A DNA stretch of 64,000 nucleotides from Kitasatospora azatica KCTC 9699 (GTDB lineage Bacteria > Actinomycetota > Actinomycetes > Streptomycetales > Streptomycetaceae): the NCBI RefSeq assembly GCF_000744785.1, contig NZ_JQMO01000003.1, positions 4,526,001 to 4,590,000 on the forward strand, written 5' to 3'. Within the stretch, counting starts at the first letter, position 1. Each line of letters starts with the position of its first letter. The position numbers were made by a program, and so were the translations under genes. This document shows positions 1 through 8,689 of this stretch, piece after piece. The notes beneath the pieces were generated by a model. It was not told where the DNA came from and made no database searches. It saw only the letters and a list, made by a program, of their open reading frames with translations.

Positions 1-417
1 ACCTCCGGCTTCCTCGGCTCCCGCGCCACCGACGCGCTGCTCGCCGACACCGACCTCGTCCTGCTCGACATCAAGTCCTGGGACCGCGCGCTCTACCGGC
101 GCCTGACCGGGCAGCGGCTCGCTCCCACCCTGGACTTCGCCCGACGCCTGGCCGGCCTCGGCACCGAGGTCTGGATCCGCTTCGTCCTCGTCCCGGGCCT
201 CACCGACCTCCCCGGGAACATCGAGGGCGTCGCCTCCTTCGCCGCCTCCCTCGGCAACGTCGCCCGGGTCGACGTGCTGCCCTTCCACAAGCTCGGCACC
301 GCCAAATGGCGCGCTCTGGGCCTGGAGTTCACCCTCGACGACACCCCGATGCCGACCCGCGACCAGGTGGCCGCGGCTCGCGCGGGGTTCGCCGCCCACG
401 GGTTGCACGCCGTCTGA
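1..417 (+). CDS. pflA: Pyruvate formate-lyase activating enzyme, C-terminal part (cut by window edge)
   Basis: The frame is open from the first base and ends at TGA 415-417, giving 138 residues. It matches the C-terminal half of PflA, the radical-SAM enzyme that installs the glycyl radical on pyruvate formate-lyase: the segment DLVLLDIKSWDRALYRRLTG, then VWIRFVLVPGLTD, then a DVLPFHKLG stretch followed by the KWRALGLEF segment, in the family order. The CX3CX2C iron-sulfur motif would lie before the window and cannot be checked. The gene suggests fermentative or microaerobic metabolism, in keeping with the stress protein and CBS-BON protein downstream. The convergent neighbour is oleate hydratase. 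Confidence 0.8.
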   Translation, partial: TSGFLGSRATDALLADTDLVLLDIKSWDRALYRRLTGQRLAPTLDFARRLAGLGTEVWIRFVLVPGLTDLPGNIEGVASFAASLGNVARVDVLPFHKLGTAKWRALGLEFTLDDTPMPTRDQVAAARAGFAAHGLHAV

Positions 418-583
418 TCGCGCCTGCCACACCCGCTCCCCGGTACGGTCGAGCCTCACGGCTCGTTGACCGACCGGGGAGCTTCGTCGTGCTCGCGCCG
501 CGTGCCCTGATGGAGCGGCGGCGCGGTTCCGGGCTCCGGAGCATGGTTGCGGGGCAGCGACCGGGAGCTCTGCAACGCAAAAG
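418..583. other. Intergenic, nothing recognised
   Basis: Convergent gap between the pflA end and the terminator of oleate hydratase. I see no gene, tRNA or repeat in it. Confidence 0.6.
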
Positions 584-624
584 CGCAGTGGCCGGCCGCG
601 ATCGCGTCGCGGTCGGCCACTGCG
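584..624 (-). terminator. Rho-independent terminator of oleate hydratase
   Basis: Arms CGCAGTGGCC and GGCCACTGCG pair perfectly and the stem continues inward with one mismatch through CCGCGA. Read on the minus strand the hairpin is followed by CTTTTGCG, a short U-rich tail, about 80 bases after the oleate hydratase stop codon. Confidence 0.75.
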
Positions 625-704
625 ATGTGGTGGGAGCTCAGCGCAGCCAGGAGTGGTCACGCACGACCGGGAGAGCGGCCCAGCGGCGGCTCAGCCCCCT
701 GCCG

Positions 705-2273
705 TCACTTGCGGTGCATGGTGTGCAGGGCCTGGGCCAGAACGTGCGGGTCGTGGTGGCCCTTGTGGACGGCGGGCGGCTGCTTGTCGAGGCCGAGGAG
801 CTGCGCCACCGCGGTCCAGGCGGTGCGCACGGAGTACTCGACGGTGAAGACGACGTCGTCCGGGACCTCGGCGTACTGGCCGATGAAGGCGAGGTTGGTG
901 GAGCCCTTCGGGACGACCTGCGGGCGGTCGCCGTGGCTGCGGACCAGGAACTGGCTGGTGATGTAGGGCATCAGGCAGGGGACGACGGTGGATGCCTCGG
1001 CGACGCGCCCGGCGGTGGCGGCATCCACGGCCAGGTGGTGCAGAACCTCCTGGAGGATCTCCTCCCCGCTGCACTCCCGCATGGGCTTCTGGACGTACGT
1101 TCCGGGCTTGTCAGGGAAGAGCCCGTAGCCCCACCAGACGGACACGCCCTCGGGCTGCTGCTGGTAGACCGGCTGGCGGTTGACCACGACGGTGAGCAGC
1201 CAAGGGGATTCGGTGAGGGTGAGCAGGCCGCCGCGGCCGGTGGCACGGCCGGTGAACGTCTCCATCCAGTCCAGGAAGGCCGGGTCCTTTGCGGTGACGG
1301 TGAAGGACTCCCAGGTGGAGTCGGTGACACTGCGGTCGAACACCTCCGGGCGGCCGAAGTTCTCGCGGCCGCGGGCGATGCGGTGCCACAGCAGGAAGGA
1401 GGAGGGGCTGCGCGAGGTGCGCGGGCCTTCCGGCGGGGTGGTGTGCGAGCCGAGGCTGGAGTCCGCGGTCATCGAGCCGTTGGTGACGAACACCAGGTCC
1501 TCCGGGGCAACCGGCAGGTCGGCGTGGGCACCCGCGAAGTGGATCCGCTCGACGCTGGTGCCCGTCCCCGCCCGGAAGGACAGGTCGGTCACCCGGTGGC
1601 CGGTGTGGATCCGCACCCCGTGCTCCAGCAGCCAGGCGGTCAGCGGGCGGACGATCGAGTCGTACTGGTTGTACCGGGTGCGGTGGATCCCGGACATCGT
1701 CTCGAACTCGGGGAACAGGTGCACGAAGCGCAGCAGGTAGCGACGGAACTCGATCGCGCTGTGCCAGGGCTCGAAGGCGAAGGTGGTGCACCACATGTAC
1801 CAGAAGTCGGTGGTGAAGAAGTCCCCGCTGAAGCAGTCCGTGATCCGCTTGCCGTCCAGCATCCGCTCGGGTGTGGCCAGGCAGGCGACCAGCTCCAGGC
1901 GGTGGCGCTCGGAGAACCCCATGGCGTGGCCGTCGCGGATCGCTCCTCCCGCGCCCACCAGCCGGGTGGCGTCGTCCCACGGGGACTCCTGGTGGGAGTC
2001 GTAGACGTCCTGGGTGACGGAGACTGACGGGTCGTCCAACGACGGGATGCCGGACAGCAGGTCGTAGGTGCACCGGAACTGGGCCTCGAACATCCGCCCG
2101 CCGCGCATCGTGTAGCCCGCCTCCGGGTTGCCGCCCGCGTCCAGGCTGCCGCCGACCTCCTCCTGCTCCTCGAAGACGTGGATGTCGCTGCCGGCGAAGC
2201 CGCCGTCGCGGATCAGGAACGCCGCGGCGGACAGGGCGGCTATGCCGCTGCCGACCAGGTATGCCTTTGCCAT
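705..2273 (-). CDS. ohyA: Oleate hydratase (FAD-dependent fatty acid double-bond hydratase)
   Basis: 522 residues, the full length of the family once called myosin-cross-reactive antigen. It adds water to the cis-9 double bond of oleate and related free fatty acids to give 10-hydroxy fatty acids; FAD has a structural role. The N-terminus has the dinucleotide fold (LVGSGIAALSAAAFLIRDGG, residues 5-24) followed by an acidic strand end (FEEQEEVGGSLDAGG), the MRGGRMFE segment and the SVWWGYGLFPDKPGTYV region typical of the family. I chose ATG 2271-2273 because GAGGAG lies 7-12 bases before it; an upstream extension has no family similarity. A hairpin terminator follows. The gene may detoxify unsaturated fatty acids. 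Family assignment is firm, substrate is inferred. Confidence 0.92.
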   Translation of the reverse strand: MAKAYLVGSGIAALSAAAFLIRDGGFAGSDIHVFEEQEEVGGSLDAGGNPEAGYTMRGGRMFEAQFRCTYDLLSGIPSLDDPSVSVTQDVYDSHQESPWDDATRLVGAGGAIRDGHAMGFSERHRLELVACLATPERMLDGKRITDCFSGDFFTTDFWYMWCTTFAFEPWHSAIEFRRYLLRFVHLFPEFETMSGIHRTRYNQYDSIVRPLTAWLLEHGVRIHTGHRVTDLSFRAGTGTSVERIHFAGAHADLPVAPEDLVFVTNGSMTADSSLGSHTTPPEGPRTSRSPSSFLLWHRIARGRENFGRPEVFDRSVTDSTWESFTVTAKDPAFLDWMETFTGRATGRGGLLTLTESPWLLTVVVNRQPVYQQQPEGVSVWWGYGLFPDKPGTYVQKPMRECSGEEILQEVLHHLAVDAATAGRVAEASTVVPCLMPYITSQFLVRSHGDRPQVVPKGSTNLAFIGQYAEVPDDVVFTVEYSVRTAWTAVAQLLGLDKQPPAVHKGHHDPHVLAQALHTMHRK

Positions 2274-2529
2274 CGGAATACTCCTCAACTCTGCTGTGCG
2301 AAAAGTGGTGTTCGTGTCTGACCGGCCGGTCTGAGGGGCGCTCTGCTGATCGGGTTCGTCGATCGGGGTGTGGATGCCGGCCTGCCCTCGGCCGGCCGCC
2401 CGGGCCTTGGGCCATTGGTCGCTGGTGGGGGAACAACGGTCCCGGCGAGACGGCCTCTGTGGGCTGGGCGCGGATTCCAGGCGTCCTCGGCCCGCCAGGT
2501 GACCGGGCGGGCTGCGGGCGGTTTGGCGC
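2274..2529. other. Intergenic, presumed promoter of ohyA
   Basis: Gap between two genes on the same strand. It must hold the oleate hydratase promoter, but no operator or clear terminator of the ABC operon could be picked out. Confidence 0.5.
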
Positions 2530-3351
2530 TCAGGGAGCCAGGTCCCGGCGCAGCAGCAGCGGGTGCGCGGCGGCGATCCCGGCGAACCCGACGGCCACCA
2601 GGACGGCGAACGGGCCCCAGGCGATCGTCCCGTGGGCGAGCGCGTCACCGGGCGTGTAGTAGTGGAACGGGCTCAGGTACCGCAGCGGCGCCGCCGGGTG
2701 CCAGGCCATGGCGACGAAGTTGAGGGCGAAGCCGACAGCGCCGAACGCGATGGTGGCGCCGATCACCTGGGCCCGGTGGCGAGCCGCAGCCGAGACGGCC
2801 AGGGCCGGACCGGACAGGCAGAGCGTGAACGCACAGCCCGCCAGACCGGCCGCGAGCACGCCGCGCAGAGGGACCGCGTGGTGGAGGGCGGGAGTGAGGG
2901 CCACACCACCGGCGACCGCCAATGTGGCGGCGGCGTTGAGTGCCAGCGAGGCCGCGATCACGGCGGCCGCCCGTTCGGCCAGCAGCCTCAGACGGGAGAC
3001 CGGACGGACCATCAGCAGTTCCACGGTCCCGGACTCGACGTCGGCCGCGACAGCAGCCGCCGCGAGCGAGCCGATCGCCGTCAGCTGCATGGCGATCCAG
3101 AACGGGTGCACCAGACCGGCCCCGAGCAGACCGGGGTAGCTGGCGATGGACACGTCACCGGTCGATCCGGAGAACGCCTTCAACGCATCCGGTCCGGCCG
3201 GGCCGGTCCCGGCGAACAGCTGGGCCGGCGGCACCGCCCGGATGACGGCCACGATCAGAGCCTCGAAGACGACCATGCCCGCTGCCAGGAATGCCAGCAT
3301 CCTGCGGCGCCGGTGCAGAGCCAGCCAGAACAAGGGGAACCGGGCCCTCAC
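2530..3351 (-). CDS. ABC-2 type transporter, permease subunit
   Basis: 273 residues with about six hydrophobic segments (near 18-40, 85-105, 130-160, 170-190, 195-215 and 245-265), the layout of ABC-2 permeases. The start GTG (3349-3351) overlaps the TGA of the ATPase gene by four bases (GTGA), so the two are translationally coupled subunits of one exporter. The N-terminus is short and basic (RARFPLFWLALHRRRR), as usual for the cytoplasmic end. The substrate cannot be read from sequence; the simple ATPase-permease pair resembles drug or lipid exporters. Confidence 0.82.
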   Translation of the reverse strand: MRARFPLFWLALHRRRRMLAFLAAGMVVFEALIVAVIRAVPPAQLFAGTGPAGPDALKAFSGSTGDVSIASYPGLLGAGLVHPFWIAMQLTAIGSLAAAAVAADVESGTVELLMVRPVSRLRLLAERAAAVIAASLALNAAATLAVAGGVALTPALHHAVPLRGVLAAGLAGCAFTLCLSGPALAVSAAARHRAQVIGATIAFGAVGFALNFVAMAWHPAAPLRYLSPFHYYTPGDALAHGTIAWGPFAVLVAVGFAGIAAAHPLLLRRDLAP

Positions 3352-4277
3352 GACCGCACCTCCGCTGCTTCGACGTCCTGCCGGTACAGGTCGAGGAACG
3401 CCTCGTCCAGCCCGGCCTCCTCCACCGACAGATCCGCCACCGGCAGCGCGGCCAGGAGCTCACGCAGTCCCGCGACCAACTCTGTCCGCGGGACGAGCAG
3501 TTGGACCTCGTCCCCGTGCCAGCGCGGTGACCAGCGCTCCGCACGCCCCAGGGCCCGGGCTCCCCGGCCGTCGGCCAGGACCAGCCGCACCCGCCTGGCG
3601 CGCTCCTCCCGCAGAGTGGACACGGACCGTACTGCGACCAACCGCCCCGCCCGCACGAGCGCCACCCGGCCGCAGGCCCGCTGCACCTCAGGCAGCACGT
3701 GGCTCGACAGCAGGACCGTACGTCCCGCGTGCGAGGCCTCGTCGAGCAGCGCGAAGAAGACCTCCTGAACCAGCGGATCCAGACCCTCGGTGGGCTCGTC
3801 CAGCACCACCAGCTCGGGATCGTGCTGGAGCGCCTGGACCAGGCCCAACTTCTGCTTCATTCCGCGCGAGTACTCCCGCACCGGACGGCCCAAATCGGCT
3901 GCCGACAGCCCGAGACGCTCGCACAGCTCCGAGCGGCGGAACGTCGCGGCGCCCTGCAGATCCCCGAGCAGCCGCAGTGTCTGAGTACCGGTCAGCTCCG
4001 GATACAGGCGAAGTTCTCCCGGCAGGTAGCCCAGGCGCGGGGCCAGGCGCCGGTGGTCGGCTGCCGGGTCCAGGCCCAGCAGCCGGATCCGTCCGGCGCT
4101 CGGCCGCAGCAAGCCCACCAGGCAGCGGATGGTGGTGGTCTTCCCGGCGCCGTTGGGGCCCAGGAACCCGAAGATCTCGCCGCGCCGCACGGTGAGATCG
4201 AGGTGGTCCACACCCGCCTTGTGGCCGTAGTACTTGCTCAGTCCGGCCAGCTCGATGGCCGGCCCCTGGCGCTCCAT
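3348..4277 (-). CDS. ABC transporter ATP-binding subunit
   Basis: 309 residues. Walker A is GPNGAGKTT (about residue 40), the signature region is REYSRGMKQKLG (about 135), Walker B is LVVLDEPTEGLDP (about 157) and the H-loop is SSHVLPEV. The roughly 90-residue C-terminal extension after the nucleotide-binding domain is typical of DrrA/CcmA-like ABC-2 exporter ATPases. ATG at 4275-4277 is preceded by GGGAGG; a longer frame upstream has no similarity. It overlaps the permease gene by four bases. The exporter's cargo is unknown. Confidence 0.88.
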   Translation of the reverse strand: MERQGPAIELAGLSKYYGHKAGVDHLDLTVRRGEIFGFLGPNGAGKTTTIRCLVGLLRPSAGRIRLLGLDPAADHRRLAPRLGYLPGELRLYPELTGTQTLRLLGDLQGAATFRRSELCERLGLSAADLGRPVREYSRGMKQKLGLVQALQHDPELVVLDEPTEGLDPLVQEVFFALLDEASHAGRTVLLSSHVLPEVQRACGRVALVRAGRLVAVRSVSTLREERARRVRLVLADGRGARALGRAERWSPRWHGDEVQLLVPRTELVAGLRELLAALPVADLSVEEAGLDEAFLDLYRQDVEAAEVRS

Positions 4278-4518
4278 ACCCGCCTCCCTACATCGCGGCC
4301 GCCTCTGTGGAGGCTTCGTCTCGCGCACCAACTGCACCGCACCGAGCCGGGCGGTGACAGGGACTCATGGGCCCTGATCGGCAGGCCCGTCGGTCCCGGG
4401 TACGGCAGTCGTCTCGCACCGGGGCTGAAGGTCCCGGCACGGCGGCCCCCTCGGCCCTTCGCCACCGCGTGCCGGCCGGCCGATGGTGGAGACGACCACA
4501 GCGAAGGGGAGCAGAACC

Positions 4519-4965
4519 GTGACCGAGCAGAATGAACCCCAGCGGCGGATCGTCGTCGGCGTGGACGGATCGCCGTCCTCGATCGACGCGCTGCGCTGGG
4601 CCGTCGACCAGGCCCGCACCCGCGGCGCCGTCATCGAGGCGCTCACTGCCTGGCAGTACCCGGTCTCCACCGGCTGGACCGTGCCGATCGAGGCCTACGA
4701 GGACCTTGCCGCCATCACACGCAAGGTCCTCGACGACGCCATCGTGCAGGCGGCCGGCTCGGCATGCCCGGTCGAGATCCGGCCCCGGGTGGTGCAGGGC
4801 GGCACCGTGTCCTGCCTGCTGGAAGCGGCCCGGGGCGCCGACCTCCTGGTCGTCGGCAGCCGAGGCCACGGCGGTTTCGTCGGCGCGTTGCTGGGCTCCG
4901 TCAGCGGCCACTGCGTGCAGCACGCGCCGTGCCCCGTCGTCGTGGTCCGCCACTCGACAGCCTGA
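4519..4965 (+). CDS. Universal stress protein (UspA family)
   Basis: 148 residues, one Usp domain. The ATP-binding type motif G-2x-G-9x-G-S is visible near the C-terminus in GSRGHGG...LLGSVS, and the N-terminal strand is RIVVGVDGSPSS. I chose GTG 4519 because GAAGGGGAG ends seven bases before it; ATG 4483 is in frame but has no ribosome binding site. The gene is divergent from the ABC operon and 116 bases before a CBS-BON gene, a pairing common in actinomycete hypoxia and dormancy clusters. Its client process is unknown. Confidence 0.88.
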   Translation: MTEQNEPQRRIVVGVDGSPSSIDALRWAVDQARTRGAVIEALTAWQYPVSTGWTVPIEAYEDLAAITRKVLDDAIVQAAGSACPVEIRPRVVQGGTVSCLLEAARGADLLVVGSRGHGGFVGALLGSVSGHCVQHAPCPVVVVRHSTA

Positions 4966-5081
4966 ACACCCGACCGCGCGACACCGTCCGTCCCGGACCT
5001 GAGCCGGACGCCACACCGTACCCACCACACCCGACCGCGCGGCCCTGGGGCCGCCGGCACCAGAGAAGGAGTGAGCCGATC

Positions 5082-5756
5082 ATGCGACACCGCATCGTGG
5101 GAGAGCTGATGACCCGGGCCGTCGTGCCCGTCCGGCCCGAGACCGGCTTCAAGGAGATCGCCCGCCTGCTCGCCGAACACGACATCACCTCCGTGCCCGT
5201 CCTGGACCACGAGGAACGGCCGATCGGCCTGGTCTCCGAGGCCGACCTGCTGCTCAACGAGGCCGCCCAGGAGGACCCCGCCGGGCTGCTGCTCACCCCG
5301 CAGTTGTCGCCCGACGAGCACACCCGCAGCCGCGCCGCCACCGCCGAAGGCCTCATGACCAGTCCGGCGGTGTGCGCCCGGCCCGAGTGGACCGTGGTCG
5401 AGGCCGCTCGCCTGATGCAGCGCGAGCACCTCAAGCGCCTGCCCGTCGTCGACGAGGCCGGACGCCTGGTCGGCATCGTCAGCCGAAGCGACCTGCTGCG
5501 CGTCTTCCTCCGCCAGGACCGAGCCATCAACGAGGAGATCACCCACGAGATCCTCGACCGCACCCTGGGACTCGCCCCGGGCTGCGTCGACGTCCGGGTC
5601 GACGAGGGCCGGGTCACCCTGAGCGGCACGGTCGAGCACCGCGCCCTGGTGTCGGTGGTGGAACGGCTGTGCCGGAGCGTGGACGGTGTCATCGACGTGA
5701 CCAGCCGCCTGGCCTACCGCACGGACGACACCGCTGCCCTGCACCCGGTCCGCTGA
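5082..5756 (+). CDS. Tandem CBS domain plus BON domain protein
   Basis: 224 residues. Two CBS domains (about residues 5-60 and 90-145; GELMTRAVVPVRPETGFKEI, then EGLMTSPAVCARPEWTVVEA) form a Bateman module that usually binds adenosyl ligands, followed by a BON domain (about 150-215, with VDEGRVTLSGTVEHRALV). ATG 5082 follows AGAAGGAG with ten bases between. CBS-BON proteins next to Usp genes are frequent in actinomycetes; the effector and partner are unknown. Probably cytoplasmic, as no signal peptide or membrane segment is seen. Confidence 0.87.
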   Translation: MRHRIVGELMTRAVVPVRPETGFKEIARLLAEHDITSVPVLDHEERPIGLVSEADLLLNEAAQEDPAGLLLTPQLSPDEHTRSRAATAEGLMTSPAVCARPEWTVVEAARLMQREHLKRLPVVDEAGRLVGIVSRSDLLRVFLRQDRAINEEITHEILDRTLGLAPGCVDVRVDEGRVTLSGTVEHRALVSVVERLCRSVDGVIDVTSRLAYRTDDTAALHPVR

Positions 5757-5974
5757 CCAGCTGCGCACCACCCCGTGCGCCCGGAACCCGATGCTCGCGT
5801 TCGGCGGACACAGGGTCCCGGCGCCGGGGTGCGTCGCGCTGGTCCACCGGCCGCGCGCGCCAGGCGTGGCGTCGGGATGCGATGACCGACCAGCGATGGT
5901 TGGGCCGACCGTATCGGCAGCCGATCGAGGTCAGAGGCCGAGGATCTCCTCCACCGGCCGCCGGGCTGTCCGGC

Positions 5975-6263
5975 CGCTTGTGCCGCGATCGAACTCAGTG
6001 CACTCCCACTTCACATCGCGAGCCCCAGGGCCTTCGACACGAGTCAGCCGCACGGCGTTTCCGCACGTCAGAAGCCCCTTTACAGGTCGTAGTAGAGCTC
6101 GAACATGTCTCTGGCCTGCGGGAAAGACGGTCTCATAGAAGATCATTTCACGGCCAGCGCACACGCGGCGGCTTCAACGGGTGAGCGGAGTTGAGAAGCG
6201 CCGAGGGGTGACGAGGATACCGCGCTGGCTGCCCGTGTCGGTTGCTACGCAGCGCTACCGCCC
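5975..6263 (+). repeat. Dispersed hairpin repeat, copy A
   Basis: First of six copies of a repeat also found near 14.1, 22.4, 35.8, 43.4 and 57.5 kb. It starts with a GATCGAACTCAGTGCACTC block shared with copy E, has one long-range pair of the 15-base arm (GTTTCCGCACGTCAG at 6057 and its degraded partner at 6111-6125) around CTACAGGTCG-type spacer sequence, then the tail with GAAGATCATTTCAC at 6138 and the GAGAAGCGCCGAG block. The short first hairpin seen in D, E and F is missing. Assigned by comparing the copies by eye. Confidence 0.85.
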
Positions 6264-6473
6264 ATCGGCCCTGCAGGCCGGCGACGCACGGCTGGCTTCG
6301 GCCTCACGCAGAGGCGGCCAGCGGTGCGGGCAAGTCGACGCCGGGCAGCTGCGGGATGCCAACCGAGTGGCCGCTACGGTCCTCCCGGTGGCCGCGCGGG
6401 CCAGTCCGCGCTGACCGGCGGGTACGTAGGTTTCCCTCATCGGCGGTAGATCGCGACAGAGGGAGGCGGACCC

Positions 6474-7817
6474 GTGGAAGACACCCAGTACGACACGTGT
6501 GTGATCGGAGCGGGACCTGCTGGACTGGCGGTCGCGCGGGCGCTGGCGGAGCGGGATATCCCGTACACGCATATCGAGCGGCACACGGGCCCAGGGGGTC
6601 TGTGGGACATCGACAACCCCGGTGGTCCGATGTACGAGTCGGCCCACTTCATCTCCAGTAAGACCCTCTCGGGCTTCGGCGGGTGGCCGATGCCGGACCA
6701 CTTCGCCGACTACCCGTCGCACCGTCAGATCTTCTCCTATCTGACGTCGTTCGCCGACGCGTACGGACTGACGGGCCGGATCGAGTTCGGCACCGAGGTC
6801 CGCAGCATCGGGAAGAACACGGACGGCAGTTGGACGGTGACGCGGGCCGATGGGCGGCAGAGCGCCCATGGGCAGGTCGTGGTGTGTACGGGCTCGCAGT
6901 GGCATCCCAACGTCCCCGACCTGCCCGGTCACTTCACCGGTGAGGTGCGGCACACGGTCGGTTACCGCAGCGCGGACGAGCTACGGGGAAAGCGCGTGTT
7001 GGTCGTCGGGGCCGGGAACTCGGGCTGCGACATCGCCTGCGACGCGGCCCGGGCCGCCGACCACGCGGTGATCAGCATGCGGCGCGGCTACTGGTTCATC
7101 CCCAAGCACCTGTTCGGCCGGCCGGTGGACACGATCGCGCAGAGCGGGCCGAAGCTGCCGATGTGGTTGGAGCAGCGGGTCTTCGGTGCTCTCCTTCGCC
7201 TCATCAACGGCGACCCGCGCCGGCTGGGCCTGCAGAAGCCCGACCACAAGTTGTTCGAGACGCACCCCGCGATCAACTCGATGCTGATCCATCACCTCCA
7301 GCACGGGGACATCACGGCCAAGCCGGGGATCGCCCGTACCGAGGGCAGGACGGTGCACTTCACCGACGGCACCCGCGACGACTTCGACCTCATCCTGTTG
7401 GCGACCGGATACGTGCACAGGGTGCCGGTCGCACAGCAGTACTTCGGCAGTGAGCAGCACCCCGATCTCTACCTGTCCTCGTTCTCCCGCGAGCACCGGG
7501 GGCTGTTCGGCGTCGGCTTCGTGGAGACGAACTCCGGGGCCTACCAACTCTTCGACACCCAGGCGCAGTTGATCGCCGGGTTCATCCAGGACACGCAGCG
7601 CGGGCTGCCGAGCGCGCAGCGCTTCGCCGACCTGATCCGAAACGACCGTCCGGATCTGTCCGGCGGACTCAAGTTCGTCGCCTCGCCCCGGCACACCGGC
7701 TATGTGGACGGCGGGGCCATCGTGAAGCACCTGGCCAAGGTGGCCGGTCAGATGGGCTGGCGCACCCAAGGCAACCCGCCCTCGGCCTCGGCCCGCCAGC
7801 CGGCGGTGCAGTCATGA
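6474..7817 (+). CDS. Flavin-containing monooxygenase family protein
   Basis: 447 residues. FAD site GAGPAG (residues 12-17), NADPH site VVGAGNSGCD (about 180), and between them the monooxygenase fingerprint FxGxxxHxxx(Y/F) as FTGEVRHTVGY. These enzymes oxygenate soft heteroatoms or, in Baeyer-Villiger members, carbonyl carbons. GTG 6474 follows an AGGGAGG ribosome site. The stop overlaps the next start by four bases, so this is gene 1 of a coupled operon with an SDR and an aldehyde dehydrogenase. That order suggests stepwise oxidation of a carbonyl or alcohol compound; the substrate is inferred only. Confidence 0.85.
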   Translation: MEDTQYDTCVIGAGPAGLAVARALAERDIPYTHIERHTGPGGLWDIDNPGGPMYESAHFISSKTLSGFGGWPMPDHFADYPSHRQIFSYLTSFADAYGLTGRIEFGTEVRSIGKNTDGSWTVTRADGRQSAHGQVVVCTGSQWHPNVPDLPGHFTGEVRHTVGYRSADELRGKRVLVVGAGNSGCDIACDAARAADHAVISMRRGYWFIPKHLFGRPVDTIAQSGPKLPMWLEQRVFGALLRLINGDPRRLGLQKPDHKLFETHPAINSMLIHHLQHGDITAKPGIARTEGRTVHFTDGTRDDFDLILLATGYVHRVPVAQQYFGSEQHPDLYLSSFSREHRGLFGVGFVETNSGAYQLFDTQAQLIAGFIQDTQRGLPSAQRFADLIRNDRPDLSGGLKFVASPRHTGYVDGGAIVKHLAKVAGQMGWRTQGNPPSASARQPAVQS

Positions 7818-8689
7818 GCTACGACTTCAGCGACAAGGTCATCCTGGTCACGGGCGGTGCGGGCGGGATCGGCAGTGCCCTGTGCCGCCGGTTCGCCGCC
7901 GGCGGCGCGCGGTGCATCGTCGTCGACATCGACGGGGTTCGCGCCAAGCAGGTCGCCGGTGACCTCCCCGGCCCCGGGCACACCGGGCTGGACTGCGACC
8001 TGCTGGACCGCGCCGCGGTGCAGCGGCTGTTCGACCAGGTCGCGGCCACCGACGGACGCCTGGACGTCCTGGTCAACAACGTCGGCATGACCAGCGCCGA
8101 ACGCTTCGACGTGCGCAGCATCGAGAGCATCGAGCGGGAGATCAACCTGAATCTGCTCTCCCCGCTGATCACGACAAGGATCGCCATCCCGCTGCTACGT
8201 TCGTCGAGCGACGCCCGGGTGGTCACCATGGTCTCCCTCGGGGGCATCTTCCCGCTGGGCGAGACGCCGATCTACACCGCCTCGAAGTTCGGGCTGCGCG
8301 GCGCGATGCTCTCCATCTCGCTCGACCTGCGGGACAAGGGCATCCTGGCCGGGTCGGTGCTGCCGTCGGCCACCGACACCCGGATGCTCCGTCAGGAGGC
8401 CGTGGACGGCGGCAACGCCATGCAGTTCCAGGACCCGCCCCAGCAGCCCGCCGACGTCGTGGCCGCAGTGGTGAGTCTGCTGGACAGGCCCCGCCTGGAG
8501 GTCTATCCCAAGCTGAGCGAGTCCCTTCTGGTGCGGCTGGCGATGCTGGCCCCGAACCTGCTGCCCAAGGTCTTCCCGCTCTTCCGCGGGCGGGGCGAGC
8601 GCGGCATGGCCCGCTACCTGGAGGACCTGCGAAGCCGAGGGCTGGCGCGCCAGGTCGACGGCCGTTGGGAACTCGTGGAGGAGGCATGA
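7814..8689 (+). CDS. Short-chain dehydrogenase/reductase (SDR)
   Basis: 291 residues. Classical SDR: cofactor motif TGGAGGIG (about residues 13-20), NNVG in place of NNAG, catalytic Ser in MVSLGG and YTASK as the YxxxK pair. The first acidic residue after strand 2 (VVDIDG) suggests NAD rather than NADP. The C-terminal ~60 residues (LLVRLAMLAPNLLPKVFPLF) are more hydrophobic than in a minimal SDR and may touch the membrane or a lipid substrate. Starts within the stop of the monooxygenase gene (ATGA) and ends in the start of the aldehyde dehydrogenase. Confidence 0.87.
   Translation: MSYDFSDKVILVTGGAGGIGSALCRRFAAGGARCIVVDIDGVRAKQVAGDLPGPGHTGLDCDLLDRAAVQRLFDQVAATDGRLDVLVNNVGMTSAERFDVRSIESIEREINLNLLSPLITTRIAIPLLRSSSDARVVTMVSLGGIFPLGETPIYTASKFGLRGAMLSISLDLRDKGILAGSVLPSATDTRMLRQEAVDGGNAMQFQDPPQQPADVVAAVVSLLDRPRLEVYPKLSESLLVRLAMLAPNLLPKVFPLFRGRGERGMARYLEDLRSRGLARQVDGRWELVEEA

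Noticed and set aside
306-2027. Long plus-strand open frame across oleate hydratase
   Set aside because: It is the antisense shadow of ohyA in GC-rich DNA: glycine/arginine/valine-rich composition and no family similarity.
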